Positions 27,157 through 36,551 are shown, counted from the stretch's first letter. The stretch is DNA of 64,000 bases from Natrinema halophilum (GCF_013402815.2 NZ_CP058601.1:930001-994000), one strand, 5' to 3'. The notes: generated by a model from the letters alone, not told the origin. Numbers and translations are program-made.

Positions 27157-28215
27157 CTACTCCGCCAGTTCGTCAATGGTGACCGATTCCGCCTCGTAGT
27201 CCTCGAGGAATGCGCCGGTTCCCCCGACCGTGTATCGCTCGCCGTCGACCTCGATCTCGAATGCGTTCTCGATCGGCAGCGTCGAGGTGACGGGCCGGAC
27301 CAGGCTCTGTCGCACGTCGACCACCTCCCCGGTGAGCGACGACGGAATGTCTCGGTCGCCGACCGGCGACCCGGTAACCGACGCTTCGATTCGCGTATCC
27401 GTCGCTCGGTGGAGCGCGATCTGGAAGACCGCGCTTCGAAATCGCTCGTACGTACAGGGAAGTTCGTTCGGGGTCGTCACGTATCGTTCCTCGGCGGTCG
27501 GCCAGTAGTTCGCCAGAAACGAGCCGGCGAGGACCGGAACGAGCTGATCCTGGGAGAGCGCGATGGCTCGCGTATCACTCGTCGACGTCGTCAGGATCTG
27601 ACTGGGCGCGAGCAGTCCGTGCTGGCCGTCGACCGTCAACATTGTCGGCACGAGCGCATCCCAGGTACGGACCGTACTGGCCGTCCCGGCCAGCGATGCG
27701 ATGTCCTGATCCCCCGAGGTCGCACCAAGCAGGAGAAGAACGAGTACGCCTCGGTCGACCGTCGCCTCGAGCGTCGACCGTATTCGCGGAAGGACCGCCG
27801 CCGGCAAGGAGAGGGTCACTTCCGTTTCAGCCCCCACTAACATGCTCTCGATTCGTTTGAGCACCGTCTGCCGAGACTTGATCACCTCGAACTGCTCGCC
27901 GGAGCGCTCGGTCGTCGTATACCGTGATTGGAGCGCTGGCTCGATCTCCTCGACGCTATCTGTGAGCCGCTCGACGACGGTCTCGGGTTGGATCGGACGT
28001 ATCACCGTCGGCACCGAATGATCGTCGACTTCGACGAAGCCGCGCCTCTCCAATTCCTCGCTGATGCTGTAGACGTATCGTTTCGATACGTCGGCGGCAT
28101 CGGCGATCGTGCTGGCTTTTGATTCCCCGTGTTCGAGGATCGCCAGATACGTATCAGTCTCTTTTTCTGAGAGACCGAACCGCTCGAGAAGCTCGGCTAG
28201 CTCGTCGTCATCCAT
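27157..28215 (-). CDS. TrmB family sugar-responsive transcriptional regulator
   Basis: A 352-residue TrmB-type regulator. Residues ~8-75 form the winged helix-turn-helix (LSEKETDTYLAILEHGESKASTIADAADVSKRYVYSISEELERRGFVEV, written here only to locate it by its ends: LSEKETDT and RGFVEV). A coiled linker and a large C-terminal TrmB sugar-binding domain follow (from IKSRQTVLKRIE to the end, with the conserved FEIEVDGERYTVGGTGAF near 320-340). TrmB proteins in archaea bind maltose or glucose and switch sugar-transport and glycolytic or gluconeogenic genes. Its place between the KDPG aldolase and glucoamylase genes suggests local control. A palindrome lies at its own start codon. Confidence 0.9.
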   Translation of the reverse strand: MDDDELAELLERFGLSEKETDTYLAILEHGESKASTIADAADVSKRYVYSISEELERRGFVEVDDHSVPTVIRPIQPETVVERLTDSVEEIEPALQSRYTTTERSGEQFEVIKSRQTVLKRIESMLVGAETEVTLSLPAAVLPRIRSTLEATVDRGVLVLLLLGATSGDQDIASLAGTASTVRTWDALVPTMLTVDGQHGLLAPSQILTTSTSDTRAIALSQDQLVPVLAGSFLANYWPTAEERYVTTPNELPCTYERFRSAVFQIALHRATDTRIEASVTGSPVGDRDIPSSLTGEVVDVRQSLVRPVTSTLPIENAFEIEVDGERYTVGGTGAFLEDYEAESVTIDELAE

Positions 28216-28216
28216 G

Positions 28217-28229
28217 TGTATTCAATACA
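28217..28229. promoter_or_regulatory. Candidate TrmB operator (13-bp palindrome)
   Basis: TGTATTCAATACA is a perfect 6-1-6 palindrome starting one base before the trmB ATG (28215, minus strand) in the divergent trmB/glucoamylase gap. Its half-site continues as AATACATCA, nearly the same as the AATACATGA boxes in the malE promoter. Position over the start of a presumably leaderless gene would suit autorepression. Confidence 0.4.
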
Positions 28230-28367
28230 TCAAAGATTGAGCTGACGGTCTAAAATATGCTTGGTCCGTGACTCCGATCGCTGCACGTCCGACTGGTCGG
28301 GAGACCATCGAGGGTGTATCACAGCCAGGTACCTGAAATGAAAAGTGAGAATAGATTTTTCAACAAA

Positions 28368-28374
28368 GTTTATT
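28368..28374 (+). promoter_or_regulatory. Candidate TATA box of the glucoamylase gene
   Basis: GTTTATT lies 22 bases before the ATG at 28397, in an AT-rich patch (28340-28375). The spacing implies a leaderless or nearly leaderless message and supports the short start over ATG 28373. Confidence 0.4.
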
Positions 28375-28396
28375 GCTCCGGGAGTGGTCTGTGAGA

Positions 28397-30445
28397 ATGA
28401 TGGAACTACATGGCGCCCTCAACGACTTCAAGCGCTCACAGGGAGACCCCCGACGGTTCCCAGGTGAGCGCAGGTCCACGACGGGACTCTTCTCCGGACT
28501 CGACGATCGGCTCGTTCACATCGCCCCCGATGGATCTAACAGGGACTATTCGTACCCGCTTTCGGGTTTGGCTGGTATCGAGCGCTCACGATTCGGGCTC
28601 GAAATAGACGGCACCGTCAGCTGGTTCGACGCCGACGACAGCCACCAACGCTACGTCGAGAACACCGCAGTCGTCGAGACCACGCATTCCGTCGACGGAT
28701 TGACCTGCAATCAATACGACGTCACGATCGGCCGACTCCACCTGACCCACTTTTCACTCGAGCAGGCAGCCGCGGCCGACGAAGATCTCAGCCTGCATGC
28801 CTGCTTCGAATTCGCTCCGGAAGGGCGTGCGGGGCGGATCGGTCAACTCTGGCACGGTGATGCAGTCGAGGTTCACCATGCTACCGAACATGATTTCCTC
28901 GCAGCCTCGACGGATCTATCCGTAACGGGGCAGGTCCCCGAACGCTTCGCCGAGTTACTCGCAGCGGAACCGGCCGACTTTCCGCGTTCTCAGACCGACG
29001 ATCGCTACGAGGAAGCGCGTCTCAGCCCGATCGTGATGACCGAACTGGAACTTCCGGGTTCGTCTCCGTGTACGACCATCGCGACGTTGCTCTCGGACGA
29101 CGGCAACCGAACCGACGCGCTCGAGCGCGTCCGAACCGCTGCGGCTGATCACGCCGAAAGCGAAGCCATACTCGAGGCGGGCCGCGAACAGGCCCACGAC
29201 CAGTTGATCGCATCGAGCCGTGGCATCGAAGGGGGGTTTACAGATCTCCGTGCGCTCGCGTTGTTACGCGCACCGACGGGTGCACGGATGGCTGGCCCCG
29301 AGTTCGACCCATTCTATCGATACTCCGGTGGCTACGGCTACACCTGGTTCCGCGACGACGCCGAAATCGCACGATTTCTCCTCACCGCCGATCTTCGGTT
29401 GGGGCTCGGTCTGGAGGAGTGGCACGCAAAGAGCGCTCGCTTTTACAGTGAGACGCAATTGGCCGACGGTACGTGGCCCCATCGGGTCTGGCCGCACAAC
29501 GGCGAACTCGCTCCCGGGTGGGCGCATGGTCGACTGGAAGAAGGCGAGTCCGAGGAGTATCAAGCGGACCAGACGGCGAGCGTGGCGGCGTTTCTCGCGA
29601 CGTACCTCAGCCACGTCGACCCCACCGATGAACGGGTACGGGAAACGCTCGTAGCCGCTCTCAATGGTCTGGACGAATCGCTCGACGACGACGGTCTTCC
29701 CGGAAGGGTTCAAAATGCGTGGGAGAACATGACCGGGCGGTTCGCACACACGGCCGCGACGTTCCTCGAGGCGTACGCGGCGATCGCTCGAGCACCGGTC
29801 GGCGACGCTCTCACCACGCGCGCTCGAGAACGCGCCCGGGACATCTATACCGCTCTGGACGATTTCTGGGTGCCCGAGCGCGGCGTTTACGGTATGCGCG
29901 TGGACGACGGTGACGTGGACGACCGACTGGACGGAAGTACGCTCGCCTTGGCTACGGCCCATCGGGAATACGACGCGCTCGAGAGCGTGGATGATGAACG
30001 GCTCGACCGCCTCGTCTCCCACGTCGAGACGACGCTCGACGGACTGTATCGGGACCCAGACGGACCGGTCAAAGGTCTCGCGCGTTTCGAGGGAGATCCA
30101 TGGCGAGTGCGTGAGCAGGGTGCCGAAAAGATCTGGACAGTGACGACGGCCTGGGGTGCTCACGCCGCCATCAATCTCAGCAAGTTACTGGCGGCCAACG
30201 GCTGCGAAGAAGCCGAGCGTTTCGAGGAGCGCGGGCGCACCCTGTTGGCGCTCGTCAGCCCTGGTGGCCCGCTTCGTCGACCCGGCGGATTCCTCCCCGA
30301 GCAACTGTTCGACGACGGAACACCCGACAGTGCAACGCCACTTGGGTGGCCCCACGCCATCCGGTTTGCGACGGAGAGCGCACTCGAGGCACCCGTTTCG
30401 TCGTCATTCGCGGATGCCACGGACCGCACTGGGGTGCAGAATTGA
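28397..30445 (+). CDS. Cytoplasmic GH15 glucoamylase (glucan 1,4-alpha-glucosidase)
   Basis: A 682-residue glycoside hydrolase family 15 enzyme that releases glucose from ends of maltodextrins. An N-terminal beta-sandwich (about 1-260) precedes the (alpha/alpha)6 barrel. Barrel landmarks: GGYGYTWFRDDAEIARFL, the ADQTASVAAFL region, NAWENMTGRFAHTAA with the general-acid Glu, and GFLPEQLFDDGTP with the catalytic-base Glu. There is no signal peptide, so substrate must be imported, fitting the nearby malEFGK transporter. Start at 28397 (or the next ATG at 28400). It is divergent from trmB. Confidence 0.92.
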   Translation: MMELHGALNDFKRSQGDPRRFPGERRSTTGLFSGLDDRLVHIAPDGSNRDYSYPLSGLAGIERSRFGLEIDGTVSWFDADDSHQRYVENTAVVETTHSVDGLTCNQYDVTIGRLHLTHFSLEQAAAADEDLSLHACFEFAPEGRAGRIGQLWHGDAVEVHHATEHDFLAASTDLSVTGQVPERFAELLAAEPADFPRSQTDDRYEEARLSPIVMTELELPGSSPCTTIATLLSDDGNRTDALERVRTAAADHAESEAILEAGREQAHDQLIASSRGIEGGFTDLRALALLRAPTGARMAGPEFDPFYRYSGGYGYTWFRDDAEIARFLLTADLRLGLGLEEWHAKSARFYSETQLADGTWPHRVWPHNGELAPGWAHGRLEEGESEEYQADQTASVAAFLATYLSHVDPTDERVRETLVAALNGLDESLDDDGLPGRVQNAWENMTGRFAHTAATFLEAYAAIARAPVGDALTTRARERARDIYTALDDFWVPERGVYGMRVDDGDVDDRLDGSTLALATAHREYDALESVDDERLDRLVSHVETTLDGLYRDPDGPVKGLARFEGDPWRVREQGAEKIWTVTTAWGAHAAINLSKLLAANGCEEAERFEERGRTLLALVSPGGPLRRPGGFLPEQLFDDGTPDSATPLGWPHAIRFATESALEAPVSSSFADATDRTGVQN

Positions 30446-30558
30446 TTGTCCGCATATCAGGAGTTGGCAAACGATTTCGTTATGCAGAATAGGAGTCGAA
30501 AACGCTGCAAAGCATGGGTCAGGTATGCAACACTCGGACTACGCAGCCTCCATCCAAA

Positions 30559-31200
30559 CTACTTCGTTATCCAATCGATGGCGTCTTCGGTTTTTTTGAC
30601 CGCGACGCCGATATTCTCTAGCTCTTGTACGCCTCGCTCGTAGACGCCAGATGTCGCGTCAGGCACGAAGACGATGCGGTAATCACGTTCGCTCGCCTCG
30701 TAGACTGTCGTCCGTGGACAGTTCGGGAAGTTACAGCCACATACGACGATGGTATCTATCGAGCGCACCTCGAGAAAGTCGTTCAGATATGTTCGATAGA
30801 ACGCACTCCAGCGGGGCTTGTACATCACATATTCCTGTGGACCGATCTCTTGGAACTTGCCGTCTAACAACCGGTCCGCGTTGAGGCGCACGCCTGTCGA
30901 GGGTTTCAATTCGGCGACCGGCTCTGCGCCGTCAGTCCCGGGGCGAACGACCTTCGCACCGGATTCGATATCCGATTTCCTGCACTGATCAACGTTCGAC
31001 CCGTCTTCTTTGTACAACCGGACGACGTGTACGATCGGAGTCTGCTGGGACCGGAAGGTTTCGACTAGTCGCTGGATCTGTGGCACCGCCTCGGCAGTTC
31101 CATCGATTTCAGCTGGGGCACCTGCCAACGTGAAGTCGTTTTGCGTGTCGATGGTGAGTAAGACTGCACTGTTCCGGTGAGGGCGAATGTATTCGTTCAT
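30559..31200 (-). CDS. Isochorismatase-like cysteine hydrolase
   Basis: A 213-residue hydrolase of the isochorismatase superfamily. The catalytic triad is visible: Asp in LLTIDTQNDFTL, Lys in YKPRWSAFY, and Cys in CGCNFPNCPRTTVYEASERDY. Relatives include nicotinamidases, N-carbamoylsarcosine amidases and biuret hydrolases; the substrate cannot be decided here. The double Cys near the nucleophile is unusual but not unique. It is convergent with the glucoamylase gene and 281 bases from the malK stop, a gap without features. Confidence 0.86.
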   Translation of the reverse strand: MNEYIRPHRNSAVLLTIDTQNDFTLAGAPAEIDGTAEAVPQIQRLVETFRSQQTPIVHVVRLYKEDGSNVDQCRKSDIESGAKVVRPGTDGAEPVAELKPSTGVRLNADRLLDGKFQEIGPQEYVMYKPRWSAFYRTYLNDFLEVRSIDTIVVCGCNFPNCPRTTVYEASERDYRIVFVPDATSGVYERGVQELENIGVAVKKTEDAIDWITK

Positions 31201-31481
31201 ACACTGATCTCCGGGTCCCCCATATTGAACGTACAGTACGTTTAATTCGCATCTATATTTACCGAATCCTTCGATTCAGTTTCAAAGCCATTCCGGAATA
31301 AAGAAACCGTTCTACTATCTACTGTTATACGTCCGATCCGAGGGTCTCCGTTCCGCAACGGTCGAATGAGGAGAACACGGTCGTAATAGCCACAGGTGCG
31401 CCCCAACCCAACTACGACGTGCGTCGAGCGAGGATGACGAGCTTCTCACACTCTCGCGTACCGGACGGTTTCCTTCTCGAC

Positions 31482-32618
31482 TCAAGACGTAACGGTGGGG
31501 GCGTCGGGTTTACTAGCAAAGACGTTGTGGCCCGTTTCGTGATCGAATAGGTGGATGTTCGATTCGTCGAACGTAAACGACACTCGGTCGCCCGGCTCGA
31601 GATACACGTCCGAGTCGACGCGCGCGATGAATTCGCTGTTGACGTCGAGATGGAGGAAGTTGTCGGAGCCGACGGGTTCGACCACGTCGATAGTCGCCGT
31701 GATCGAGTCAGCCGCTCCGGGGTCGACAAGAGTGACGTTCTCCGGCCGAATTCCGAGCGTATATCGACTCGAGTCGAGTGCGACCTCGCTATTGTTGACG
31801 TACGCCGGCGAGAGGTCGAAACTGAACCCGCCGTTTGCTCCGGTAAGGCGCAGTCGGGAACCAGTAGATTCGACGTCGACGTCGACGAAGTTCATCGACG
31901 GTGACCCGATAAAGCCGGCGACGAACTCGTTTACCGGGTTCTCGTAGACCTCGGTGGGTCGTCCCTGTTGCTGGAGTTCGCCGCCGTCGAGGATGACGAT
32001 TCGATCGCCCATCGTCATGGCTTCGTGTTGGTCGTGTGTCACGTAGACTGCCGTGATCTCGAGTTCGTTCTGAAGACGCTGGATCTCCGCTCGCATGCTC
32101 GTTCGAAGTTTCGCGTCGAGGTTACTGAGCGGTTCGTCGAACAGGAACAGATCGGGCTCTCTGACGATCGCGCGCCCGAGCGCGACGCGTTGTTTCTGCC
32201 CGCCAGAAAGTTCGTCCGGCTTGTCCTCGAGGAGATCCTCGATGTCCATCATTTCGGCCGATTCGACGACCCGTCGCTCGCGTTCGGTCTCGTTCAAGTC
32301 GGTACTCATCCGGAGCCCGAACTCCATGTTCTCAAAGACGGTCTTGTGTGGATACAACGCGTAGTTCTGGAACACCATCGCGACGTCTCTGTTTTTCGCA
32401 TGGACGTCCGTCACGTTCTCGTCACCGATCTTGATCGTTCCTGCCGTCGGTCGCTCGAGCCCCGCTAGCATCCTGAGCGTCGTCGTCTTGCCACAGCCCG
32501 ACGGACCGACCACCGTGACGAATTCGCCGTCTTCGATTTCGAGGGAAAGATCGTCGACGGCGACCACGTTGCCCGTGTCGAATTCTTTTCGTAGTGAGTT
32601 GACTGAGACCCGCGCCAT
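31482..32618 (-). CDS. malK: Sugar ABC transporter ATP-binding protein (MalK/MsmX type)
   Basis: A 378-residue ATPase of the CUT1 carbohydrate importers. Walker A GPSGCGKTTT, Q-loop VFQNYALYPH, signature LSGGQKQRVALGR, Walker B LFLFDEPLSNLD and the switch His in VTHDQHEA are all present. A C-terminal OB-fold regulatory domain follows (about 240-378, with LGIRPENV). It energises the MalFG channel. ATG 32618 (MARVSVNSL) is used; the 24 upstream residues are not conserved. It is divergent from malEFG, with 302 bases of shared regulatory DNA. Confidence 0.93.
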   Translation of the reverse strand: MARVSVNSLRKEFDTGNVVAVDDLSLEIEDGEFVTVVGPSGCGKTTTLRMLAGLERPTAGTIKIGDENVTDVHAKNRDVAMVFQNYALYPHKTVFENMEFGLRMSTDLNETERERRVVESAEMMDIEDLLEDKPDELSGGQKQRVALGRAIVREPDLFLFDEPLSNLDAKLRTSMRAEIQRLQNELEITAVYVTHDQHEAMTMGDRIVILDGGELQQQGRPTEVYENPVNEFVAGFIGSPSMNFVDVDVESTGSRLRLTGANGGFSFDLSPAYVNNSEVALDSSRYTLGIRPENVTLVDPGAADSITATIDVVEPVGSDNFLHLDVNSEFIARVDSDVYLEPGDRVSFTFDESNIHLFDHETGHNVFASKPDAPTVTS

Positions 32619-32650
32619 AGCATCACAATTATCGGGGAATGATAAAACAC

Positions 32651-32674
32651 TTTCCAAAAATCGATATTTGGGAA
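32651..32674. promoter_or_regulatory. Inverted repeat in the malK promoter
   Basis: Arms TTTCCAAA (32651-32658) and TTTGGGAA (32667-32674) are inverted, 7 of 8 matching, around an ATCGAT centre. They lie just upstream of a minus-strand TTTTAT box (about 32640-32646) that is 22-28 bases from the malK ATG. This is where a repressor or activator of malK would bind; the protein is not identified. Confidence 0.4.
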
Positions 32675-32854
32675 GTAATTTCTCATCCAATATTATGGCT
32701 CCCCGTTCGCCACACGCGTTGGAGATAGTCGAGACGATTCGACCGGTATCGCTTCCAAAGCACCCTATTTAGCGCGTTTATCGTGGGAAGAGAGTGTATC
32801 GAGTCGTGACTCGTCGATCGCATTGGCCGAAAAAACCATTGGTCCTTAGTTATG

Positions 32855-32894
32855 AATACATGACAATTCCGATCCCAAACTATTAAATACATGA
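32855..32894 (+). promoter_or_regulatory. malE promoter with two AATACATGA boxes
   Basis: AATACATGA occurs at 32855-32863 and 32886-32894, exactly 31 bp apart, about three helical turns. The second copy overlaps the TATA-like TATTAAATA (32881-32889) that is ~32 bases before the malE ATG. The boxes match the half-site of the palindrome at the trmB start in 8 of 9 bases. A short GAGG sits at 32914-32917 before the start. Together they look like a TrmB-controlled promoter. Confidence 0.45.
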
Positions 32895-32920
32895 AGATAT
32901 TATTCATCAATGATTGAGGC

Positions 32921-34120
32921 ATGACAATGCAACGCAGATCAGTGCTCAAAAGCATCGGTGGTGTCGCGGGTGGGGCAGCGCTTGCAGGGTGTACAGGCTT
33001 ATTCACCAGTGGTGGCAACGACGCGGCGTTGTGGCACGATTTCACCGACGCAGAGAAGGACACTGTCGACGGTTTCCTCGAGCAATTCAACGACGAGACC
33101 GATCACGAGATCGAAGCATCCAGCATCTCGAACCTGGGTGACCAGTTAGAGACTGCGCTCCCGTCAAACGATGGCCCGATGAGTTTCGCGTGGGCACACG
33201 ACTGGGTGGGAAAAGAACACGAGGATGGGAACCTGTACGACGCGACCGACGACATCGACGTCGACGTCGATTCGACGTATACGGAGGTCGCTGCCGGTGC
33301 GGTCAGGTGGGAGGACAACCTGTATGGGCTCCCCTACGGCGCGGAAACGACAGCGCTGTTGTACAACAAGGACCTGGTCGACGAGCCGCCGGAGACGGCC
33401 GACGAGATGGTTTCCATCATGGAACGCGTCGACACCGATTACGGTATCGCCTGTCCCGGCGAAGTGTACAACATCAGCGGGTACTTACAGGCGTTCGGTG
33501 GCGTCCTCTACGACGCCGGAGCCGACGATCTCGGCGTCGACTCCGACGAGGTCGTCGAAGGTCTCGAGTTCGCTCGAGACAATATCTACGAGCATTCCCC
33601 GGAGGACCTCCAAATTGACGGGAACGTCTCGGTGTTCCAGGACGGTAATGCGCCTTTCATTATTACCGGTCCGTGGAACATCAGCGGATTCAGTGATGCA
33701 GGAATCGACGTCGGTGTAACGACGTTGCCTGCACCGAACGGTGGCGAACCGACACCGTATACGGGTATCCAGATGTGGTACTTCACGTCTCGTCTCGGGG
33801 AAGCGGACGACGACGTATTCGACGCGACGACGGCGTGGGGAGAGTGGTACACGACGACCAAAGACGTAGCTACCACCAACGCCGAGGAGCATGCGTTGAT
33901 CCCCGTTCTCACCGAGGTCATCGAGGGTGGTGAACTCAGCGACCAGGTCAAATCGTTTAGCGATAGCGTGGAAATGGGAATGGCGATGCCGGCTAATTCG
34001 AAGATGGACGCCGTCTGGGCACCCGTCAAAAGCGCGATCCAGAACGTCGTTGGCTCGGGTAACGACCCACAATCGGAGTTAGAAAGCGCAGCCGAAGAGA
34101 TTCGAGGCAACTGGGGCTAA
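32921..34120 (+). CDS. malE: Maltodextrin-type ABC transporter substrate-binding lipoprotein
   Basis: A 399-residue extracellular solute-binding protein. It has a Tat signal with lipobox (QRRSVLKSIG...ALAGC; lipid-anchored Cys about residue 24) and a periplasmic-binding-protein family 1 body: FAWAHDWVGKEHEDGNLYD, YGLPYGAETTALLYNKDLV, and a C-terminal PANSKMDAVWAPVKSAIQ. It captures oligosaccharides outside the cell for MalFGK. Start ATG 32921 or 32927 (MQRRS), the latter better spaced from a GAGG site. First gene of the malEFG operon. Maltose versus another oligosaccharide is inferred from the neighbouring glucan enzymes. Confidence 0.92.
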   Translation: MTMQRRSVLKSIGGVAGGAALAGCTGLFTSGGNDAALWHDFTDAEKDTVDGFLEQFNDETDHEIEASSISNLGDQLETALPSNDGPMSFAWAHDWVGKEHEDGNLYDATDDIDVDVDSTYTEVAAGAVRWEDNLYGLPYGAETTALLYNKDLVDEPPETADEMVSIMERVDTDYGIACPGEVYNISGYLQAFGGVLYDAGADDLGVDSDEVVEGLEFARDNIYEHSPEDLQIDGNVSVFQDGNAPFIITGPWNISGFSDAGIDVGVTTLPAPNGGEPTPYTGIQMWYFTSRLGEADDDVFDATTAWGEWYTTTKDVATTNAEEHALIPVLTEVIEGGELSDQVKSFSDSVEMGMAMPANSKMDAVWAPVKSAIQNVVGSGNDPQSELESAAEEIRGNWG

Positions 34121-34144
34121 TTTTCGCAAGCATATCTCAGTAAT

Positions 34145-35086
34145 ATGTTTTCAAGTACGTCTGGAGACCTTTCAGATCGGGTCCAGGAGAGACTTCCATC
34201 CGGCACGAAGGACATCGGGATAGCGCTCGTCTTGCCAGGACTGGTCCTGTTTTCCTTGTTCATGCTATACCCGATCCTGTATCTCGTCTATCTGTCACTC
34301 ACCGATGCGAGTTCTGCGGGAGAAGTGATCGGTGGGGACTTATCAATAATATGGTTCCAAAACTACATCGAATTATTTTCCGAAGAGGCCTTTTGGCGAT
34401 CTCTCGGCATAACCTGGCTGTACGTCTTCGTGAGTCTCGCGATAAAGATCGTCATCACGCTCGCGATAGCGAACGTTCTCACTCACAATCGAGTAGTTTG
34501 GAAACGTTACATGCGTGCGATTATTATAATACCGATGGGGTTTCCACCGATCTTTACGATCTCGGTCTGGCGAGGTATATTTAGCCCGGCCAAGTTCGGA
34601 CCGGTTAACGTCATCCTGAGCAAACTGTTTCTTTCTCCAGTCCAGGTGAGCTGGATGGCGGATCGATGGGCCGCTTTCGGGGCGTACGTAATCACGGAAG
34701 CCTGGCTCGCGTATCCGTTTATGGTGATCATCACAGTCAGCGCGCTCCAGGACGTTCCGATGGAACTCCACGACGCAGCCAAAGTCGACGGTGCCGGTTA
34801 TTTCACCAGGTTTATCCACGTGACACTGCCGGCAATCAGGGGCCCGCTCATCTTCGCCTCGGTCCTCACCGCTGCCACATCGTTCCAGAATTTCCTGATT
34901 CCGTGGGTATTCAACGAAGGTGGACCCGGACGACAGAACGAATTACTCCTCGTCTATGGCTACCGAGAAGCCCTTAATTTCGGTAACTACGGCCCAGGAT
35001 CGGCGATCATGGTCGTCGCAATCGCGTTCATCGGACTGTTCATGTGGATAGCTGTCAAGAAAACGAACCTTGCTGAGGGGGTGTGA
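34145..35086 (+). CDS. malF: Sugar ABC transporter permease, MalF-like
   Basis: A 313-residue inner permease with six membrane segments and a soluble N-terminal tail. The EAA loop that contacts the ATPase is ELHDAAKVDGAGYFTRFIHV. Conserved LPAIRGPL follows. It forms the channel with the next gene. It starts 24 bases after malE, and its stop lies 4 bases before the malG ATG. Downstream and operon order malE-malF-malG is that of CUT1 systems. Confidence 0.92.
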   Translation: MFSSTSGDLSDRVQERLPSGTKDIGIALVLPGLVLFSLFMLYPILYLVYLSLTDASSAGEVIGGDLSIIWFQNYIELFSEEAFWRSLGITWLYVFVSLAIKIVITLAIANVLTHNRVVWKRYMRAIIIIPMGFPPIFTISVWRGIFSPAKFGPVNVILSKLFLSPVQVSWMADRWAAFGAYVITEAWLAYPFMVIITVSALQDVPMELHDAAKVDGAGYFTRFIHVTLPAIRGPLIFASVLTAATSFQNFLIPWVFNEGGPGRQNELLLVYGYREALNFGNYGPGSAIMVVAIAFIGLFMWIAVKKTNLAEGV

Positions 35087-35090
35087 TCAT

Positions 35091-35981
35091 ATGGGTAAAG
35101 TAACCGATACGATAGACGACATCGAAGCCGGTCGAAAAACCCCGTTAGATATCGTCAAAACGATCCTTACAACCGGATTGGCTATTGGAATGCTCCTCGT
35201 CCTCATGTTTCCGGTCTACTGGATCATCTCCGCTGCGCTATCCCCGGGACAGACACTAACGTCCTCCAAAAGCTTATTCGGTGACGTGTCCGCGTACAAT
35301 CTGGACGCGTTCGTCTGGGTCCTGGAAAACGAGAGATTCTACCGGGGGCTAAAGAACAGTCTGATAGTCGTCTCGGTGACGGTCATCGTCACGCTCGTCT
35401 TCTCGATTCCAGGGGCATACGCGCTTTCGCGGCGTGAGTTCCTCGGGCGACGAAACCTCCTCTACGGGTATATTTTGTTCACCCAGGTGGGTGCAGGCCT
35501 CTCGATTGCCGTGCTCATCGCACTCTACGCGTTGTTCTCGAGTTACGGGCTGACCGACAACCTGCTGGTTCTCGGCCTCTTCTACGGGGCAGGAGCGATC
35601 CCGTTCAATACGTGGCTGCTGAAAACGTTCATGGACAACATTCCCGTCTCGTACGAAGAAGCAGCCGTGGTCGACGGTGCCAGCCACTGGCAAGTCATTC
35701 GAGAGGTAATTCTTCCGCTCTCGAAGCCCGGAATCGCCGCCGTGCTGGTGTTCGCGTGGACTGCTGGCTGGAACGAGTTCATCGTCGCGCAAACGTTGAT
35801 CAACGATGCCGAACTCTATCCGCTGTCGGTAGAGTTGTACGGTCTCGTCGGCGACCAGGACACGAATTGGCGCCAGTTCTCCGCGTTCGCGCTCCTGTTT
35901 GCCATGCCTGTTGCACTGATCTACTTCTTTGCCCAGCGATACGTTGAGAGCGGCCTCTCCTTCGGTGGCATGGACGGTTGA
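35091..35981 (+). CDS. malG: Sugar ABC transporter permease, MalG-like
   Basis: A 296-residue permease with six membrane segments. The EAA loop is SYEEAAVVDGASHWQVIREV, followed by ILPLSKPGIAAV. The ATG at 35091 follows GAGGGGGTG, a clear ribosome site inside the end of malF, and gives MGKVTDTIDD; an upstream ATG at 35070 overlaps malF and is rejected. Last gene of the operon; the 190 bases after it hold no gene. Confidence 0.92.
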   Translation: MGKVTDTIDDIEAGRKTPLDIVKTILTTGLAIGMLLVLMFPVYWIISAALSPGQTLTSSKSLFGDVSAYNLDAFVWVLENERFYRGLKNSLIVVSVTVIVTLVFSIPGAYALSRREFLGRRNLLYGYILFTQVGAGLSIAVLIALYALFSSYGLTDNLLVLGLFYGAGAIPFNTWLLKTFMDNIPVSYEEAAVVDGASHWQVIREVILPLSKPGIAAVLVFAWTAGWNEFIVAQTLINDAELYPLSVELYGLVGDQDTNWRQFSAFALLFAMPVALIYFFAQRYVESGLSFGGMDG

Positions 35982-36173
35982 TAGAAGATCAATCGTTGGA
36001 CCTTTTCGCTTTTGTACCCCGTCCGCAGCCACGTCTATTAGCCGGCTCCGCAAATCGTAGACGCGATACCACCGAATGATGGCAGACGGAGGCCATCAAA
36101 ACGTACCGGATTTTAGGGGTCTGACAGAGAAAGCATATATCCCTCCGCTCGGATATCCCGACAATCACCGAGA

Positions 36174-36551
36174 ATGACAGAGTATAGGGAACCAGAGCGA
36201 ATATCCGAACGCATCCTCTGTCCGAACTGTCCGGCAGATTATCCCATCCCGTTTTCGAGTCGCCACATCACCTGTCGACGCTGTGGAACCGAGTTCGTCG
36301 CGCCAGAGGACGCTCGAACGACGTGGACGGAAAAGGAGATCGACGGGGAATGGAACGACGTCGCCGATGGAACCGAAGCGAGAGATCAATCGGTATCGCT
36401 TGCTAGCGTAATCGTCACCCAGCTTCCGACCATCGCCCTCAGCCTCAACGCGGTCGCAGTCTTACTGTGGGTCTCAGGGATCGTTTCGTTCGAGATCGCC
36501 GTACTCACTATCCTGCTAATAACGAGTGCTATCGTCACCGAACAACACTGA
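36174..36551 (+). CDS. Zinc-ribbon membrane protein, haloarchaeal
   Basis: A 125-residue protein. A zinc ribbon occupies residues ~15-42 (CPNC...CRRCG), then an acidic linker, then two close membrane helices (residues ~80-122). Such small ribbon-plus-membrane proteins are common in haloarchaea and have no assigned role. It may be the cytoplasmic sensor or scaffold part of a membrane complex, but no partner is visible. It is convergent with the amylase gene, with 122 bases between. Confidence 0.65.
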   Translation: MTEYREPERISERILCPNCPADYPIPFSSRHITCRRCGTEFVAPEDARTTWTEKEIDGEWNDVADGTEARDQSVSLASVIVTQLPTIALSLNAVAVLLWVSGIVSFEIAVLTILLITSAIVTEQH

